Shown: positions 1-13,586 of the stretch, piece by piece | Layout of the letters: every line of letters starts with the position of its first letter | How positions within the stretch are numbered: the first letter of the stretch is position 1 | NCBI GenBank assembly: GCA_903822425.1 | Contig: CAIJOY010000007.1 | Span: 1 to 64,000 of the forward strand | Reading direction: 5' to 3' | Source: an uncultured Actinomycetes bacterium | Lineage (GTDB): Bacteria; Actinomycetota; Actinomycetes; Nanopelagicales; Nanopelagicaceae | Length of the DNA stretch: 64,000 bases | Position numbers and translations under genes: made by a program | Notes under the pieces: model-generated | What the model was told of the DNA's origin: nothing | What the model saw: the letters and a program-made list of their open reading frames with translations, nothing else | The model's database searches: none

Positions 1-10
1 AGGACCAAAA

Positions 11-1204
<1,194 letters not shown>

Positions 1205-1231
1205 ATAACACAAGCACTGTGAAGGGTTGGG

Positions 1232-1255
1232 CCCGGCGGCGTAAAAACCGCCGGG
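1232..1255 (+). terminator. GC-rich hairpin between tuf and rpsJ (8 bp CCCGGCGG/CCGCCGGG stem)
   Basis: Perfect inverted repeat seen directly; weak U-tract (ACTAACAAAACTTTT) downstream. Confidence 0.6.
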
Positions 1256-1315
1256 ACTAACAAAACTTTTAGCTCGGCCTAGTAATAGGTACATAAAGAA
1301 GATGAGGAGATGCAC

Positions 1316-1624
1316 ATGGCGGGACAGAAGATCCGCATTCGGCTCAAGGCATATGACCATGAGGTGATTGACTCTTCGGCGAAGAAAATCGTCGAAACAG
1401 TTGAGCGCACTGGTGCAACTGTCGCTGGGCCCGTTCCGCTACCTACAGAGAAGAACACGTACTGCGTGATTCGCTCTCCTCACAAGTACAAGGACAGCCG
1501 CGAACATTTTGAAATGCGCACACATAAGCGCCTCATCGACATCATCGACCCAACTCCTAAAACAGTTGACTCTTTGATGCGCCTGGATCTTCCAGCAGGC
1601 GTCGACATTGAAATTAAGTTGTAG
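1316..1624 (+). CDS. rpsJ: 30S ribosomal protein S10
   Basis: [19 protein letters not shown]...; start moved from 1310 to 1316 to match the family N-terminus. Confidence 0.97.
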   Translation: MAGQKIRIRLKAYDHEVIDSSAKKIVETVERTGATVAGPVPLPTEKNTYCVIRSPHKYKDSREHFEMRTHKRLIDIIDPTPKTVDSLMRLDLPAGVDIEIKL

Positions 1625-1637
1625 GGGGATCGGACAC

Positions 1638-2354
1638 ATGACTAGCACCGGTTCAAAGACCACACAATCACAAGGTTCATCTATCAAAGGAATCTTGGGC
1701 AAGAAGCTTGGCATGACTCAAGTATTTGATGCCAACAACAAGATGATTCCTGTCACTGTTGTTGAAGCAGGACCTTGCGTTGTCACGCAGATCCGCACAC
1801 TTGAAGTTGATGGCTATGCAGCTGTCCAGATCGCCTTCGGTGCGATTGATCCCAAGAAGATTTCTAAGCCACTTGCTGGCCACTATGCAAAAGCTGGCGT
1901 AACTCCACGTCGTAGCGTGGTAGAACTTCGCACACACAGTGCCTCTACCTACACAGTCGGACAAGAACTTGGCGCAGATGTTTTTGCAGCCGGAGAACTT
2001 GTTGATGCAACAGGTACAAGCACAGGTAAAGGAACAGCTGGCGTTATGAAGCGCCACGGTTTCGGTGGTATCGGCGCATCTCACGGTGTTGACCGCAAGC
2101 ACCGCATGCCAGGTTCCATTGGTGCATGTTCAACACCAGGTCGCGTATTTAGCGGTATGCGTATGGCTGGTCGCATGGGTAACGAGCGCGTCACAACACA
2201 GAACTTGCTCGTTCATTCTGTAGATGCTGAAAAGAACTTGCTCCTCATCAAGGGTTCAATTCCAGGTCCAGATGGCCAACTTGTCTTTATTCGCTCAGCT
2301 GCAAAGAAAGCAATCTTTGAAGTTATTAAGCACGCAGAGAAGGTTGGTGCATAA
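1638..2354 (+). CDS. rplC: 50S ribosomal protein L3
   Basis: [50 protein letters not shown]; start placed at ATG 1638. Confidence 0.97.
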   Translation: MTSTGSKTTQSQGSSIKGILGKKLGMTQVFDANNKMIPVTVVEAGPCVVTQIRTLEVDGYAAVQIAFGAIDPKKISKPLAGHYAKAGVTPRRSVVELRTHSASTYTVGQELGADVFAAGELVDATGTSTGKGTAGVMKRHGFGGIGASHGVDRKHRMPGSIGACSTPGRVFSGMRMAGRMGNERVTTQNLLVHSVDAEKNLLLIKGSIPGPDGQLVFIRSAAKKAIFEVIKHAEKVGA

Positions 2355-2356
2355 CC

Positions 2357-3034
2357 ATGGCGCTTACTGTTGATATCAAGAACGCCGAAGGAAAGAAAGT
2401 TGGCAGTGTTGATCTGCCATCTGAAATCTTCGACGCTCAAACAAATATTCCTTTAATCCATCAAGTTGTGACAGCACAACTTGCTGCTGCTCGCCAAGGT
2501 ACTCAGAAGTCAAAGAACCGCGGTGAAGTAAGTGGTGGCGGAAAGAAGCCTTTCAAGCAGAAAGGAACCGGTCGCGCCCGTCAGGGTTCAAGCCGTTCCC
2601 CAAACCAGAAAGGTGGCGGTACTGCTCACGCAGTTCGCCCACGTCAATATGGACAACGCACACCCAAGAAGATGATCGCTGCAGCACTGTGCGGAGTTCT
2701 CTCTGACCGTCAACGTAACGATCGTATTCACGTTTTGGATTCTGTTTCAGCAGCTCCTTCAACTAAGGCAGCGCTGGCAGCAGTTCGCCAATTCAGCGAT
2801 CGCAAGAATTTGCTTGTAGTTGTTTCTCGTACCGAGGATGCCGCATGGCGTTCATTGCGTAACGCAGATGACCTACACCTATTAGTTCCAGATCAATTGA
2901 ATGCTTATGACATCCTCAAGAGTGATGACATGGTTTTCTCTGAGTCTGCAATTAAAGATTTCTTGGCTGGTCCTTCAAAGGGCAAGAGCGCAACATCCGT
3001 TGCACGTGAAAGCGAAGTTGAGGTCTCAGCATGA
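2357..3034 (+). CDS. rplD: 50S ribosomal protein L4
   Basis: [23 protein letters not shown] and operon position. Confidence 0.97.
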   Translation: MALTVDIKNAEGKKVGSVDLPSEIFDAQTNIPLIHQVVTAQLAAARQGTQKSKNRGEVSGGGKKPFKQKGTGRARQGSSRSPNQKGGGTAHAVRPRQYGQRTPKKMIAAALCGVLSDRQRNDRIHVLDSVSAAPSTKAALAAVRQFSDRKNLLVVVSRTEDAAWRSLRNADDLHLLVPDQLNAYDILKSDDMVFSESAIKDFLAGPSKGKSATSVARESEVEVSA

Positions 3035-3321
3035 CACATCGCGATATTTTGCTAGCTCCAGTAGTTTCTGAAAAGTCCTACGGGTTGCTCGATGAGAATA
3101 AGTACACCTTCTTGGTGGCTCCTGACGCTAATAAGACCCAGATCAAGATCGCGGTCGAAGCAGTGTTCGGCGTAAAAGTTGTAAGCGTTAACACCATGAA
3201 CCGCCAAGGCAAGAACAAGCGCACTCGCTTTGGAGATGGAAAACGCAAAGACACTAAGCGAGCAATCGTTCAAGTGGCAGCTGGCGACCGTATCGACATC
3301 TTTGGAGGCCCAGTTTCCTAA
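3031..3321 (+). CDS. rplW: 50S ribosomal protein L23
   Basis: [24 protein letters not shown]; operon position. Confidence 0.97.
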   Translation: MTHRDILLAPVVSEKSYGLLDENKYTFLVAPDANKTQIKIAVEAVFGVKVVSVNTMNRQGKNKRTRFGDGKRKDTKRAIVQVAAGDRIDIFGGPVS

Positions 3322-3357
3322 CGGGAACCGGGACTACAGGAAAAGGATTAGAGAACC

Positions 3358-4191
3358 ATGGCACTTCGTAAGTTAAAGCCAACGACCCCGGGTCAACGTG
3401 GCGCGAGCGTTCCAGATTTTGCGGAACTCACACGCACAACTCCTGAGAAGTCGCTCATCCGTCCGATCCACTCCAAAGGTGGACGTAACGCATCAGGACG
3501 CATCACTGTTCGCCATCAAGGCGGCGGTCATAAGCGTGCTTATCGCCTCATTGACTTCACACGTAACGATAAAGATGGTGTGCCAGCAAAGGTCGCTCAC
3601 ATTGAGTACGACCCAAACCGCACAGCTCGTATCGCACTTTTGCACTACGCAGATGGCGAAAAGCGTTACATCATTGCTCCTAATAAGTTAGAACAAGGTG
3701 CAACTGTAGAAAATGGTCCCAAGGCAGATATCAAGCCTGGCAATAACTTGCCACTGCGTAACATTCCAGTAGGTACCGTTATTCACGCAATTGAACTTCG
3801 CCCAGGTGGAGGAGCAAAGATTGCTCGTTCAGCCGGAGCAAGTGTGCAGCTTGTGGCAAAAGAGGGTGCTTATGCGCAACTTCGTATGCCATCTGGTGAA
3901 ATTCGCAACGTAGATGTTCGTTGCCGTGCAACTGTTGGTGAAGTCGGCAACGCCGAACAATCCAACATTAACTACGGTAAAGCTGGACGTATGCGTTGGT
4001 TGGGTATTCGCCCATCTGTTCGTGGTGTTGTTATGAACCCGGTAGATCACCCACACGGTGGTGGTGAAGGTAAGACTTCTGGTGGACGTCACCCAGTTAC
4101 ACCTTGGGGTAAACCTGAAGGCCGTACTCGTAAGAAAAAAGCGAGTGATTCACTCATTGTCCGTCGTCGTAAATCGAATAAGAAGCGGTAG
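3358..4191 (+). CDS. rplB: 50S ribosomal protein L2
   Basis: [52 protein letters not shown]. Confidence 0.98.
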   Translation: MALRKLKPTTPGQRGASVPDFAELTRTTPEKSLIRPIHSKGGRNASGRITVRHQGGGHKRAYRLIDFTRNDKDGVPAKVAHIEYDPNRTARIALLHYADGEKRYIIAPNKLEQGATVENGPKADIKPGNNLPLRNIPVGTVIHAIELRPGGGAKIARSAGASVQLVAKEGAYAQLRMPSGEIRNVDVRCRATVGEVGNAEQSNINYGKAGRMRWLGIRPSVRGVVMNPVDHPHGGGEGKTSGGRHPVTPWGKPEGRTRKKKASDSLIVRRRKSNKKR

Positions 4192-4200
4192 GGAGCCCTC

Positions 4201-4482
4201 ATGCCACGTAGTTTAAAAAAGGGTCCATTTGTGGACGGCCATCTCACCAAGAAGGTAGATGCGCAGAATGCAAATAACACCAAGAATGTTATTAAAACTT
4301 GGTCGCGTCGTTCGATGATCACACCTTCGATGATCGGTCACACCATTGCGGTGCACGATGGTCGCAAGCACATCCCAGTTTTCATTACTGACTCCATGAT
4401 CGGTCACAAGCTTGGTGAATTCTCACCAACTCGTACCTTCAAAGGTCACGTCAAGGACGATCGGAGAGCCACTCGTGCCTAA
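4201..4482 (+). CDS. rpsS: 30S ribosomal protein S19
   Basis: [29 protein letters not shown]. Confidence 0.98.
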   Translation: MPRSLKKGPFVDGHLTKKVDAQNANNTKNVIKTWSRRSMITPSMIGHTIAVHDGRKHIPVFITDSMIGHKLGEFSPTRTFKGHVKDDRRATRA

Positions 4483-4885
4483 TACAAAGCCTGCTACTAA
4501 AGAAACTAAAGACGTGGTTTCAGATGCAACTGTGGCCCGCGCGATCTTGCGCGATATTCGCCATACGCCTCAAAAAGCACGTCGCGTAGTTGATTTGATC
4601 CGTGGAGTTCGCGTTGATCAAGCACTTGCAACCTTGAAGTTCGCACCACAAGCTGCCGGACAAGATGTTTACAACTTGCTCGCATCTGCTGTTGCTAACG
4701 CCAAGCAGAAAAACCCTGCAATTCGCGATGAATCTGAACTATGGGTAGTTGAAGCTCTTGTTGATGAAGGTGTCACCATGAAGCGTTTTCGCCCACGTGC
4801 TCAAGGTCGCGGTTTCCGAATCCTGAAGCGAAGCAGTCACATCACTGTTGTTGTTTCAGATACCAAGAAGGGAGCGACCAAGTAA
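4475..4885 (+). CDS. rplV: 50S ribosomal protein L22
   Basis: [27 protein letters not shown] start at 4475 overlapping the end of rpsS. Confidence 0.95.
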   Translation: MPNTKPATKETKDVVSDATVARAILRDIRHTPQKARRVVDLIRGVRVDQALATLKFAPQAAGQDVYNLLASAVANAKQKNPAIRDESELWVVEALVDEGVTMKRFRPRAQGRGFRILKRSSHITVVVSDTKKGATK

Positions 4886-5706
4886 TGGGTCAAAAAGTAA
4901 ACCCCTACGGCTTCCGCCTTGGCATCACTACTGAATTTAAATCACGTTGGTATGCCGACAAGTTGTACAAGGACTATGTAAAAGAAGATGTACTTATCCG
5001 TCGCATGATGGTTAAGGGCATGGAGCGCGCTGGCGTCTCTAAGATCGAAATCGAGCGCACACGCGATCGCGTTCGTATCGACCTTCATACTGCTCGTCCT
5101 GGCATCGTTATCGGTCGCCGCGGAATGGAAGCTGACAAGCTTCGCATTGAATTGGAAAAGCTCACTGGCAAGCAAGTTCAGCTCAACATCCTGGAAGTTA
5201 AAAACCCAGAAATTGATGCTCAACTTGTTGCACAAGGAATCGCTGAGCAGCTTGCTGCACGTGTGTCATTCCGTCGTGCAATGCGTAAAGCAATGCAAAC
5301 CGCTTTGAAGTCTGGCGCAAAGGGCATTCGTGTTCAGTGTGGTGGTCGTCTTGGTGGAGCCGAAATGTCTCGCTCTGAGTTCTATCGCGAAGGACGCGTT
5401 CCTTTGCACACTCTGCGCGCAGATATCGACTACGGGTTCTATGAAGCCCACACAACTTTTGGTCGTCTCGGCGTAAAAGTCTGGATCTACAAGGGTGAAG
5501 TAATTCATTCTCGTGCAGAACGCGAAGCCGCAGCACTTGCAGCCGCTCGCGCTCCTAAGAAAGATCAAGCTCGTCGCACACCACGTGCACCGCGCGGAGA
5601 AGTTACTAAGTCATCTGTTGATGCACGTGCCGCAGCAACTGCAGTTGTAGAAGCAGTTGTTGAAGCACCTGTGACAGAGACACCAGCCGAAGGGAGCGAG
5701 GCGTAA
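4885..5706 (+). CDS. rpsC: 30S ribosomal protein S3 with a C-terminal Ala/Val/Glu-rich extension
   Basis: [43 protein letters not shown]. Confidence 0.98.
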   Translation: MGQKVNPYGFRLGITTEFKSRWYADKLYKDYVKEDVLIRRMMVKGMERAGVSKIEIERTRDRVRIDLHTARPGIVIGRRGMEADKLRIELEKLTGKQVQLNILEVKNPEIDAQLVAQGIAEQLAARVSFRRAMRKAMQTALKSGAKGIRVQCGGRLGGAEMSRSEFYREGRVPLHTLRADIDYGFYEAHTTFGRLGVKVWIYKGEVIHSRAEREAAALAAARAPKKDQARRTPRAPRGEVTKSSVDARAAATAVVEAVVEAPVTETPAEGSEA

Positions 5707-6120
5707 ATGTTAATTCCACGTCGCGTTAAGCACCGTAAGCAGCATCACCCATCTCGTAGTGGTGCATCTAAGGGTGGAACAGCAGTTTCCTTCGGAGACT
5801 TTGGTATCCAAGCTCTCGAGCCTGCATACGTCACTAACCGCCAGATTGAAGCAGCGCGTATTGCAATGACGCGTTACATCAAGCGTGGTGGAAAAGTTTG
5901 GATCAATATTTATCCAGACCGCCCACTTACTAAGAAGCCAGCCGAAACTCGCATGGGTTCGGGTAAAGGCTCACCTGAGTGGTGGATCGCCAACGTAAAG
6001 CCAGGCCGCGTAATGTTCGAAATTTCGGGTGTTACAGAAGCAATTGCTAATGAAGCAATGCGCCTTGCTATTCACAAGTTGCCGATGAAATGCCGAGTTG
6101 TGAAACGTGAGGAGGCGTAA
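5707..6120 (+). CDS. rplP: 50S ribosomal protein L16
   Basis: [49 protein letters not shown]. Confidence 0.98.
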   Translation: MLIPRRVKHRKQHHPSRSGASKGGTAVSFGDFGIQALEPAYVTNRQIEAARIAMTRYIKRGGKVWINIYPDRPLTKKPAETRMGSGKGSPEWWIANVKPGRVMFEISGVTEAIANEAMRLAIHKLPMKCRVVKREEA

Positions 6121-6335
6121 TGGCTACTACTAATAACGAGGAACTTCGCGCACTATCTGCCGAAGAACTTACCGGAAAGCTTCGCGAATCAAAGGAAGAA
6201 CTCTTCAACCTGCGATTCCAGGCTGCAACCGGTCAGCTCGAAAGCCATGGCCGTCTCGGAGCAGTTCGTAAAGAGATCGCTCGTATTTATACCGTTATCC
6301 GCGAACGCGAATTAGGAATCGGAGGTGCTGCATGA
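6120..6335 (+). CDS. rpmC: 50S ribosomal protein L29
   Basis: [44 protein letters not shown]. Confidence 0.96.
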   Translation: MATTNNEELRALSAEELTGKLRESKEELFNLRFQAATGQLESHGRLGAVRKEIARIYTVIRERELGIGGAA

Positions 6336-6616
6336 GCCCGAACATTCCTTCCACAACGAATGAAGAACGTGGTTTCCGCAAAACACGTGAAGGCATCGTT
6401 GTTAGCGACAAGATGGACAAGACAGTAACTGTTGCAGTTATGGACCGTGTGAAGCACGGGATGTACAGCAAAGTTCTCTCTCGCTCACGCAAATTGAAAG
6501 CCCACGACGAGCTCAATGCTGCAGGCGTCGGCGATCGCGTAATGATCATGGAGACTCGACCACTATCGGCAACCAAGCGTTGGCGTGTAGTCGAGATCCT
6601 CGAGAAAGCTAAGTAG
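6332..6616 (+). CDS. rpsQ: 30S ribosomal protein S17
   Basis: [27 protein letters not shown]. Confidence 0.96.
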   Translation: MSPNIPSTTNEERGFRKTREGIVVSDKMDKTVTVAVMDRVKHGMYSKVLSRSRKLKAHDELNAAGVGDRVMIMETRPLSATKRWRVVEILEKAK

Positions 6617-6634
6617 AGGGTTGGTGGATAGAAG

Positions 6635-7003
6635 ATGATTCAACAAGAGTCGCGCCTTCGCGTAGCTGATAACACAGGAGCTAAAGAGCTTCTATGTATC
6701 CGTGTTCTCGGTGGCTCCAAGCGTCGCTATGCCGGCATTGGAGACGTCATTGTTTGTTCTGTTAAGGATGCAATTCCTGGCGGACAAGTAAAGAAAGGTG
6801 AAGTCGTTAAGGCTGTCATCGTTCGCACAGTTAAGGAACGTCGTCGTCCAGATGGTTCCTACATTAAATTTGATGAGAATGCTGCAGTCATCTTGAAGAC
6901 AGATGGCGAACCACGCGGCACACGTATCTTCGGACCGGTTGCTCGTGAACTTCGCGACAAGCGCTTCATGAAGATCATCTCGCTAGCCCCGGAGGTGCTC
7001 TAA
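6635..7003 (+). CDS. rplN: 50S ribosomal protein L14
   Basis: [37 protein letters not shown]. Confidence 0.98.
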   Translation: MIQQESRLRVADNTGAKELLCIRVLGGSKRRYAGIGDVIVCSVKDAIPGGQVKKGEVVKAVIVRTVKERRRPDGSYIKFDENAAVILKTDGEPRGTRIFGPVARELRDKRFMKIISLAPEVL

Positions 7004-7005
7004 TA

Positions 7006-7317
7006 ATGGCCAAGATTAAAAAGGGCGACACCGTTTTGGTAATCGCTGGAAAAGATAAAGGTGTCACTGGCAAAGTGCTCGACCTTGATGCACGTCGCAT
7101 ACTTGTTGAAGGTGTTAACCGCGTAAAGCGCCACACACAAGAAACAACTGGCGATCGTGGTGTCAAAGTTGGCGGCATCTTGACCGTTGAAGCATCAATC
7201 GCAATTTCCAATGTCATGCTCGTTGATGAGGATGGCAAGGCAACTCGTCTTGGCGCTCGCAAAGATGAAAACGGCAAGAACGTTCGCATCTCGCGTCGCA
7301 CCGGAAAGGACATCTAA
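7006..7317 (+). CDS. rplX: 50S ribosomal protein L24
   Basis: [25 protein letters not shown] motif. Confidence 0.97.
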   Translation: MAKIKKGDTVLVIAGKDKGVTGKVLDLDARRILVEGVNRVKRHTQETTGDRGVKVGGILTVEASIAISNVMLVDEDGKATRLGARKDENGKNVRISRRTGKDI

Positions 7318-7874
7318 TGTCAACTGCTCAATTAGTACGTCTGAAAGGACGTTACCGCAGCGAAATCGCACCTGCACTCAAAGCTGAATTTGGGTACAAG
7401 AACGTGATGCAGATTCCAACCCTGACCAAGATCGTGGTCAACATGGGTGTTGGTGAAGCAGCTCGTGATTCCAAGTTAATCGAAGGTGCAATCCGCGATC
7501 TAGCAACAATCACTGGGCAAAAGCCACAGGTCACCAAGTCACGCAAGTCCATCGCACAATTTAAGTTGCGCGAGAACATGCCAATTGGTGCACACGTAAC
7601 TTTGCGTGGGGATCGTATGTGGGAATTCGCAGATCGACTTCTTTCCATCTCCTTGCCACGTATTCGCGACTTCCGCGGCTTGTCACCTAAGCAATTTGAT
7701 GGCAAGGGCAACTACACCTTTGGTCTCACTGAACAAGTTGTGTTCCCTGAGATCGAACAAGACAAGATTGATCGTCCGCGCGGTATGGACATCACTTTTG
7801 TCACCACCGCCAAGAACGATGACGAAGGTCGCGCGCTTCTTAAAGCACTCGGCTTTCCATTCAGGGAGAACTAA
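7317..7874 (+). CDS. rplE: 50S ribosomal protein L5
   Basis: [35 protein letters not shown]. Confidence 0.98.
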   Translation: MSTAQLVRLKGRYRSEIAPALKAEFGYKNVMQIPTLTKIVVNMGVGEAARDSKLIEGAIRDLATITGQKPQVTKSRKSIAQFKLRENMPIGAHVTLRGDRMWEFADRLLSISLPRIRDFRGLSPKQFDGKGNYTFGLTEQVVFPEIEQDKIDRPRGMDITFVTTAKNDDEGRALLKALGFPFREN

Positions 7875-8060
7875 ATGGCAAAAACATCGCTTAAAGTAAA
7901 AGCTGCCCGTAAGCCAAAGTTCAAGGTGCGCGGTTACACACGCTGTCAGCGTTGCGGTCGTCCGCATGCTGTCTACCAAAAATTCGGAATTTGCCGCATC
8001 TGCTTCCGCGAGATGGCGCATGCTGGCGAACTTCCTGGCATCACGAAAGCATCCTGGTAA
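7875..8060 (+). CDS. rpsN: 30S ribosomal protein S14, type Z (zinc-binding)
   Basis: 61 aa; CxxC...CxxC ([23 protein letters not shown]). Confidence 0.96.
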   Translation: MAKTSLKVKAARKPKFKVRGYTRCQRCGRPHAVYQKFGICRICFREMAHAGELPGITKASW

Positions 8061-8133
8061 TTCACCCAACAACTACGAAAAAGGTCCAGGCAATGTGCTT
8101 GGAAACCAGTTCGAGAAAGGCCATAGGCCACGC

Positions 8134-8538
8134 ATGACAATGACAGATCCGATCGCAGACATGTTGACTCGTCTGCGTAACGCGAACTCTGCCTATCACG
8201 AGACGGTTTCCATGCCGTCCTCGTCGGTAAAGACGCGCATCGCAGTAATACTTCAACAGGAGGGCTTCATCGGCGGTTACCGCGTTGATGCCAATACAAA
8301 CGGCGTTGGTAAAACGCTGGTAATTGATCTTAAGTTTGGCGCGAACCGTGAACGTTCCATCGCCGGACTTCGTCGCGTTAGTAAGCCAGGACTTCGCGTT
8401 TACGCAAAGTCCACGGCGCTGCCAAAAGTTCTTGGCGGTTTGGGCGTTGCCATCATCTCAACTTCATCTGGATTGCTTACTGATAAGCAAGCCAACAAAC
8501 AGGGCGTAGGCGGAGAAGTTCTCGCCTATGTTTGGTAA
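8134..8538 (+). CDS. rpsH: 30S ribosomal protein S8
   Basis: [49 protein letters not shown]; start moved to ATG 8134. Confidence 0.96.
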   Translation: MTMTDPIADMLTRLRNANSAYHETVSMPSSSVKTRIAVILQQEGFIGGYRVDANTNGVGKTLVIDLKFGANRERSIAGLRRVSKPGLRVYAKSTALPKVLGGLGVAIISTSSGLLTDKQANKQGVGGEVLAYVW

Positions 8539-8543
8539 TTGAT

Positions 8544-9083
8544 ATGTCACGTATCGGTCGCAGCCCAATCACACTTCCAGCGGGAGTAGAAGTTTCTATC
8601 ACTGGCCAACATGTTGCCGTAAAGGGACCTAAAGGTTCACTTTCACGCGACATCGCTGAGCCAATTCGTGTCTCACAAGCCGATGGTCTTGTCACAGTTG
8701 CTCGTCCTAACGATGAGCGTCTGAGTCGCGCACTGCACGGTTTGTCACGCACACTTGTTGCCAACATGGTTGAAGGTGTAACCACTGGCTATAGCAAGAC
8801 AATCGAAATTGTTGGTGTTGGTTATCGCGTAGCCGAAAAGGGCAAAGATCTTGAGTTTGCACTTGGTTACAGCCACCCAGTTCCATTCCTGGCCCCTGAA
8901 GGAATCTCTTTCAAAGTTGAGTCTCCAACTAAGTTCTCAATTTCAGGAATTGATAAGCAACTCGTAGGTGAAGTTGCTGCCAAGATCAAGAAGTTACGTA
9001 AGGCCGATCCATACAAGGGTAAGGGCTTGCGTTTGTCAGGCGAAGTTGTTCGCCGTAAGCAAGGAAAGACGGGTAAGAAGTAA
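8544..9083 (+). CDS. rplF: 50S ribosomal protein L6
   Basis: [42 protein letters not shown]. Confidence 0.97.
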   Translation: MSRIGRSPITLPAGVEVSITGQHVAVKGPKGSLSRDIAEPIRVSQADGLVTVARPNDERLSRALHGLSRTLVANMVEGVTTGYSKTIEIVGVGYRVAEKGKDLEFALGYSHPVPFLAPEGISFKVESPTKFSISGIDKQLVGEVAAKIKKLRKADPYKGKGLRLSGEVVRRKQGKTGKK

Positions 9084-9460
9084 TGGCTATCGGTGTAAAG
9101 GTCCGTAAAGGTTCGGCAACAAATGCCCGTGCCCGTCGTCATTTCCGCGTCCGCAAGAAGGTTTCAGGTACAGCTACTCGACCACGTCTAGTTGTCTCTC
9201 GCTCTTCTCGTCATCTCTTCGTTCAAGTAATTGATGACTCACAAGGCAAAACTTTGGTTTCTGCATCCACTATGGAAGCTGACCTTCGTGTTGCAACAGG
9301 AGACAAGAGTGCAAAGTCTCGTCAAGTAGGTGTCCTTATTGCACAACGTGCCAAAGCTGCCGGAGTTACATCCGTTGTCTTTGATCGCGCTGGTAACAAG
9401 TACCACGGTCGTATTGCAGCTCTTGCTGAGAGTGCACGAGAGAACGGATTGGAGTTCTAA
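9083..9460 (+). CDS. rplR: 50S ribosomal protein L18
   Basis: [48 protein letters not shown]. Confidence 0.97.
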   Translation: MAIGVKVRKGSATNARARRHFRVRKKVSGTATRPRLVVSRSSRHLFVQVIDDSQGKTLVSASTMEADLRVATGDKSAKSRQVGVLIAQRAKAAGVTSVVFDRAGNKYHGRIAALAESARENGLEF

Positions 9461-10077
9461 TGGCTGTTAATCCAACTCAAAATCGCGAAGGCGCAGATGC
9501 CCCAAAGGGTAATGACCGTCGCGAACGTCGTGAACGCCGCGATGATCGTGGACAAGAGAAGAGCCCATTCATTGAGCGCGTGGTTTTCATCAACCGCGTA
9601 TCCAAAGTTGTTAAGGGTGGACGTCGTTTCTCATTTACAGCTCTTGTTGTTGTCGGCGACGGCAATGGCCAAGTGGGTATTGGTTATGGAAAATCTAAGG
9701 AAGTTCCACAAGCAATTGCCAAGGCTGTTGAAGAAGCGAAGAAATCATTCTTCAAAGTTCCTCGCATCCAAGGCACCATTCCTCACGCTTCACAAGGTGA
9801 AGCAGCAGCCGGCGTAGTTCTCTTGCGTCCAGCTAGCCCAGGTACTGGTGTGATTGCTGGTGGACCAGTCCGTGCAGTACTTGAGTGCGCCGGAATTTCT
9901 GATGTACTTACCAAGTCTTTAGGTTCTAACAATGCGATCAACATGGTTCACGCCACTGTTGCTGCGTTGAAGCAACTTGAAAGCCCAGAAGCAATTGCAG
10001 CTCGTCGCGGACGTCCGCTCGAGGATGTTGCACCTGCTGCACTTATCCGCGCTTCTCAAATGACAGTTGGTGCCTAA
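9460..10077 (+). CDS. rpsE: 30S ribosomal protein S5
   Basis: [37 protein letters not shown]. Confidence 0.98.
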   Translation: MAVNPTQNREGADAPKGNDRRERRERRDDRGQEKSPFIERVVFINRVSKVVKGGRRFSFTALVVVGDGNGQVGIGYGKSKEVPQAIAKAVEEAKKSFFKVPRIQGTIPHASQGEAAAGVVLLRPASPGTGVIAGGPVRAVLECAGISDVLTKSLGSNNAINMVHATVAALKQLESPEAIAARRGRPLEDVAPAALIRASQMTVGA

Positions 10078-10259
10078 TGCCTCGTTTAAAAGTTACTCAA
10101 ATTCGTTCGAAGGTCGGCAGCAAGCCTGAACTTCGTCACACTTTGCGTTCACTTGGTCTTAAGCGCATCAACGATGTAGTTGTCCAAGAAGATCGTCCAG
10201 AAATTCGTGGCATGGTTCATGCAGTTCGCCACTTGATCAAGGTAGAGGAGGTTGAATAA
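10077..10259 (+). CDS. rpmD: 50S ribosomal protein L30
   Basis: [36 protein letters not shown]. Confidence 0.96.
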   Translation: MPRLKVTQIRSKVGSKPELRHTLRSLGLKRINDVVVQEDRPEIRGMVHAVRHLIKVEEVE

Positions 10260-10261
10260 CG

Positions 10262-10702
10262 ATGACACTCAAAGTTCATCATCTTCGTCCAGCCCCTGGT
10301 GCTAAGAAAGCCAAAACTCGTAAGGGTCGCGGTGAAGCATCAAAGGGTAAGACTGCCGGTCGCGGTGGCAAGGGAACTCGCGCCCGTAATCAGGTTCGCG
10401 CAGGATTTGAAGGCGGTCAGCTGCCTTTGGTGATGCGTTTGCCTAAGTTACGCGGCTTTAAAAACCCTGCACGCGTTGAATATCAGGCTGTAAACGTGGC
10501 AACAATTAACGCTCTTTATCCAAAGGGTGGCGATGTCAGCGTTGAGGATTTGGTCAAGAAGGGCGCAGCACGTAGCGACCTTCCGGTGAAGATCCTAGGA
10601 AACGGTGAGATCACGGTTAAAGTCAGCGTTGCAGCGCATAAGTTCTCAGGCTCAGCAATTGAAAAGATTGCTGCTGCAGGTGGATCAACAAAGACTTTGT
10701 AG
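10262..10702 (+). CDS. rplO: 50S ribosomal protein L15
   Basis: [37 protein letters not shown]. Confidence 0.97.
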   Translation: MTLKVHHLRPAPGAKKAKTRKGRGEASKGKTAGRGGKGTRARNQVRAGFEGGQLPLVMRLPKLRGFKNPARVEYQAVNVATINALYPKGGDVSVEDLVKKGAARSDLPVKILGNGEITVKVSVAAHKFSGSAIEKIAAAGGSTKTL

Positions 10703-10749
10703 TCTTTGAACTTTTGAATGAGTCGTGAAATGAAAGAGGGAGAAGATCA

Positions 10750-12045
10750 GTGCTAGCAGCATTTGGTAAGGCGTTTAAGACTCCAGACCTTCGCAAGAAG
10801 ATCTTCTTCACTCTTTCTATCATGGCCCTATTTCGCTTTGGTTCAGTTGTTCCAACTCCTGGCGTTTCCTACGGCAACGTTGCAGAGTGTCTGAAGACAG
10901 TTCAATCTGGTGGCCTATTCGGCTTAATTAACTTGTTCAGCGGCGGCGCACTATTGCACCTATCTGTTTTTGCCCTGGGCATTATGCCCTACATCACCAG
11001 CTCAATCATTATTCAACTCCTTACCGTTGTTATCCCTCGCTTTGAAACTCTCAAAGCAGAAGGACAATCCGGAACTGCCAAGTTGACCCAGTACACCCGC
11101 TACCTCACTATCGGATTAGCAATCTTGCAATCCACTGGTTTGATTGCGGTTGCTCGTACTCCTGGTCGCTTGATCTCAGGATGTTCTTTAGCAATCATTC
11201 CTGACACTTCATGGCAGCGCATCGTCACAATGATATTTGTTATGACAGCTGGTACATCGGTCATTATGTGGCTCGGTGAACTCATTACTGACCGCGGTGT
11301 TGGTAACGGTATGTCGATCTTGATCTTTACTTCTATCGCAGCAGGTTTTCCTGGCAACTTGTGGAGCATCAAACTTCAAAAGGGTCTCTTTGCTTTCTGC
11401 TTCGTTCTAGCAGTTGGAATCTTGGTTGTTGCCGCAGTTGTATTCGTTGAGCAGGCTCAACGACGTATTCCTGTTCAGTATGCCAAGCGTCAAGTAGGTC
11501 GTTCTAGCTACGGCGGAACAAGTACTTATATTCCTATCAAGGTGAACCAAGCTGGTGTTATCCCTGTAATTTTTGCCTCATCTTTGCTCTACATTCCTTC
11601 TTTGGTTGTGAACTTCACTAATAGCCAAGCAGGTTGGGCAATTTGGATTAACCGTAACTTCGTTAAGGGTGATCACCCGATTTACATTATTTCCTATGCT
11701 GCAATGATTATTTTCTTTACCTACTTCTATGTTGCGATTACATTCAACCCAGATGAGGTTGCAGATAATATGAAGAAGTACGGCGGATTTGTGCCTGGTA
11801 TCCGCGCCGGCCGTCCAACCTCTGAATATTTGCAGTACGTTCTTTCACGCATTACTGCGCCAGGATCGTTGTACTTGGCATTTGTTGCGATCATTCCAAT
11901 TCTTGCGCTGATTCTTTTTGGTGCAACTCAGAACTTCCCATTTGGCGGAACCGCGATTTTGATCGTCGTCGGCGTCGGTCTTGATACTGCAAAGCAAATC
12001 GAGAGCCAACTACAACAACGTTCATATGAGGGGTTCTTGCGCTAA
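10750..12045 (+). CDS. secY: Preprotein translocase subunit SecY
   Basis: 10-TM type protein; [37 protein letters not shown]. Confidence 0.98.
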   Translation: MLAAFGKAFKTPDLRKKIFFTLSIMALFRFGSVVPTPGVSYGNVAECLKTVQSGGLFGLINLFSGGALLHLSVFALGIMPYITSSIIIQLLTVVIPRFETLKAEGQSGTAKLTQYTRYLTIGLAILQSTGLIAVARTPGRLISGCSLAIIPDTSWQRIVTMIFVMTAGTSVIMWLGELITDRGVGNGMSILIFTSIAAGFPGNLWSIKLQKGLFAFCFVLAVGILVVAAVVFVEQAQRRIPVQYAKRQVGRSSYGGTSTYIPIKVNQAGVIPVIFASSLLYIPSLVVNFTNSQAGWAIWINRNFVKGDHPIYIISYAAMIIFFTYFYVAITFNPDEVADNMKKYGGFVPGIRAGRPTSEYLQYVLSRITAPGSLYLAFVAIIPILALILFGATQNFPFGGTAILIVVGVGLDTAKQIESQLQQRSYEGFLR

Positions 12046-12698
12046 TGCGCTTAGTCCTGGTTGGACCACCAGGTGCCGGTAAAGGAACGCAAGCACAATT
12101 CCTGGCTTCGCACTATTCAATTCCTCATATTTCTACGGGAGATATTTTTCGTGCAAACCTCAAGCAAGGAACCCCTTTAGGTGTTGAAGCTAAAGGTTTC
12201 ATGGACCGCGGTGAATTAGTTCCAGATTCTGTGACCAATGAGATGGTGCGCGATCGTCTCACACACGATGATCTAGGAAATGGATTCCTCCTCGATGGAT
12301 TTCCTCGCAACGTCGCCCAAGCACAAGTCTTGCGGGCTATTTTGTCCGAGAAAAATACTCCGCTAGATGCAGTTCTAGAATTAGCAGTTGAGAGCGCAGA
12401 AATTGTTTTGAGACTTTCTGGACGCAGAGTGTGTCGTGATTGTGGGAAAGGTGCGCACATTGAATTCGAGCGCCCCGCAAAAGACGGTATCTGTGATTCA
12501 TGCCAAGGCGAGCTCTACCAACGCGAAGATGACAAGGAAGAAGTCATTTCACGTCGCCTTGAGGTGTATCAGGAGCAGACCGCACCAATTGTGGATTTCT
12601 ATCGAATTGAAGGATTGTTGATCACGATAAGTGCAACAGGATCCGTTGCTGATATCACCGAGCGGGCAATTAAAGCCCTCAATCGCGCACACCAGTAA
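12045..12698 (+). CDS. adk: Adenylate kinase
   Basis: [37 protein letters not shown]; long form with a Cys-containing lid. Confidence 0.97.
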   Translation: MRLVLVGPPGAGKGTQAQFLASHYSIPHISTGDIFRANLKQGTPLGVEAKGFMDRGELVPDSVTNEMVRDRLTHDDLGNGFLLDGFPRNVAQAQVLRAILSEKNTPLDAVLELAVESAEIVLRLSGRRVCRDCGKGAHIEFERPAKDGICDSCQGELYQREDDKEEVISRRLEVYQEQTAPIVDFYRIEGLLITISATGSVADITERAIKALNRAHQ

Positions 12699-12703
12699 GC
12701 GCC

Positions 12704-13516
12704 ATGACAATTCAAATCAAGAGCCTTGATCAACTCAAAGTAATGCGCCGTGCTGGATTATTGGTGGGTGAAACTTTGGAGTTATTACGAAATTCCATCA
12801 AAGTTGGCATGCGCACAGATGCCCTTGATGCAATAGCTGCTGCAAATATTAAACGCGGCGGAGGAACTTCGAACTTCAAGGGATACCGCGGTTTTCCTGC
12901 AACTATCTGCATTTCAATCAATGATGAGATTGTTCATGGCATTCCAGGAGATAGAACAATTGAAGATGGTGATGTCGTCTCCATTGATTGCGGAGCAATC
13001 ATTGATGGTTGGCACGGTGATGCTGCGATTTCGATCGGTGTTGGCTCAGTTGACCCAGCAGATCAAAAGATGATGGATGTGTGCGATGAATCAATGTGGC
13101 GCGGCATTGCAGCTGGTTTCACGGGAGCCAAGCTGACCGATATCAGTCACGCCATTGAGGATTACATTAAATCTCAAGGCAAGTACGGAATTTTGCAAGA
13201 GTACGGTGGACATGGAATTGGTACAGAGATGCATCAAGAACCGCATGTTCTCAATTTTGGTAAACGTGGATATGGTCCTGAACTCATCGCGGGAATGGCA
13301 CTGGCCATTGAACCCATGATCACCCGCGGCACACATAAGACAAAAGTTCTTGGCGATGATTGGACCGTTGTCTCTACGGATGCATCTAGAGGCGCCCATT
13401 TTGAGAACTCTTATTGCCTTTTGCCCGATGGTAAGGCCTTTGTTTTAACTGCAATCGATGGCGGGAAAGCCCGATTAGCAGCGCTAGGTGTGGGGATTTC
13501 ACCCCTTTTGGCATAA
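12704..13516 (+). CDS. map: Methionine aminopeptidase type I
   Basis: ICISINDEIVHGIPGDR, VVSIDCGAIIDGWHGDAA, GGHGIGTEMHQEPHVLNF. Confidence 0.97.
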   Translation: MTIQIKSLDQLKVMRRAGLLVGETLELLRNSIKVGMRTDALDAIAAANIKRGGGTSNFKGYRGFPATICISINDEIVHGIPGDRTIEDGDVVSIDCGAIIDGWHGDAAISIGVGSVDPADQKMMDVCDESMWRGIAAGFTGAKLTDISHAIEDYIKSQGKYGILQEYGGHGIGTEMHQEPHVLNFGKRGYGPELIAGMALAIEPMITRGTHKTKVLGDDWTVVSTDASRGAHFENSYCLLPDGKAFVLTAIDGGKARLAALGVGISPLLA

Positions 13517-13586
13517 ATTAGGGGTGGTTACGAGCGCAAGGTAAGACTAGAATTCAAAATTCCACTGCACCAGGAACGGGAGAAAC

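Noticed and set aside
7966-8133. N-terminal extension of rpsH given by the ORF track
   Set aside because: It overlaps rpsN out of frame; the conserved S8 N-terminus starts at ATG 8134.
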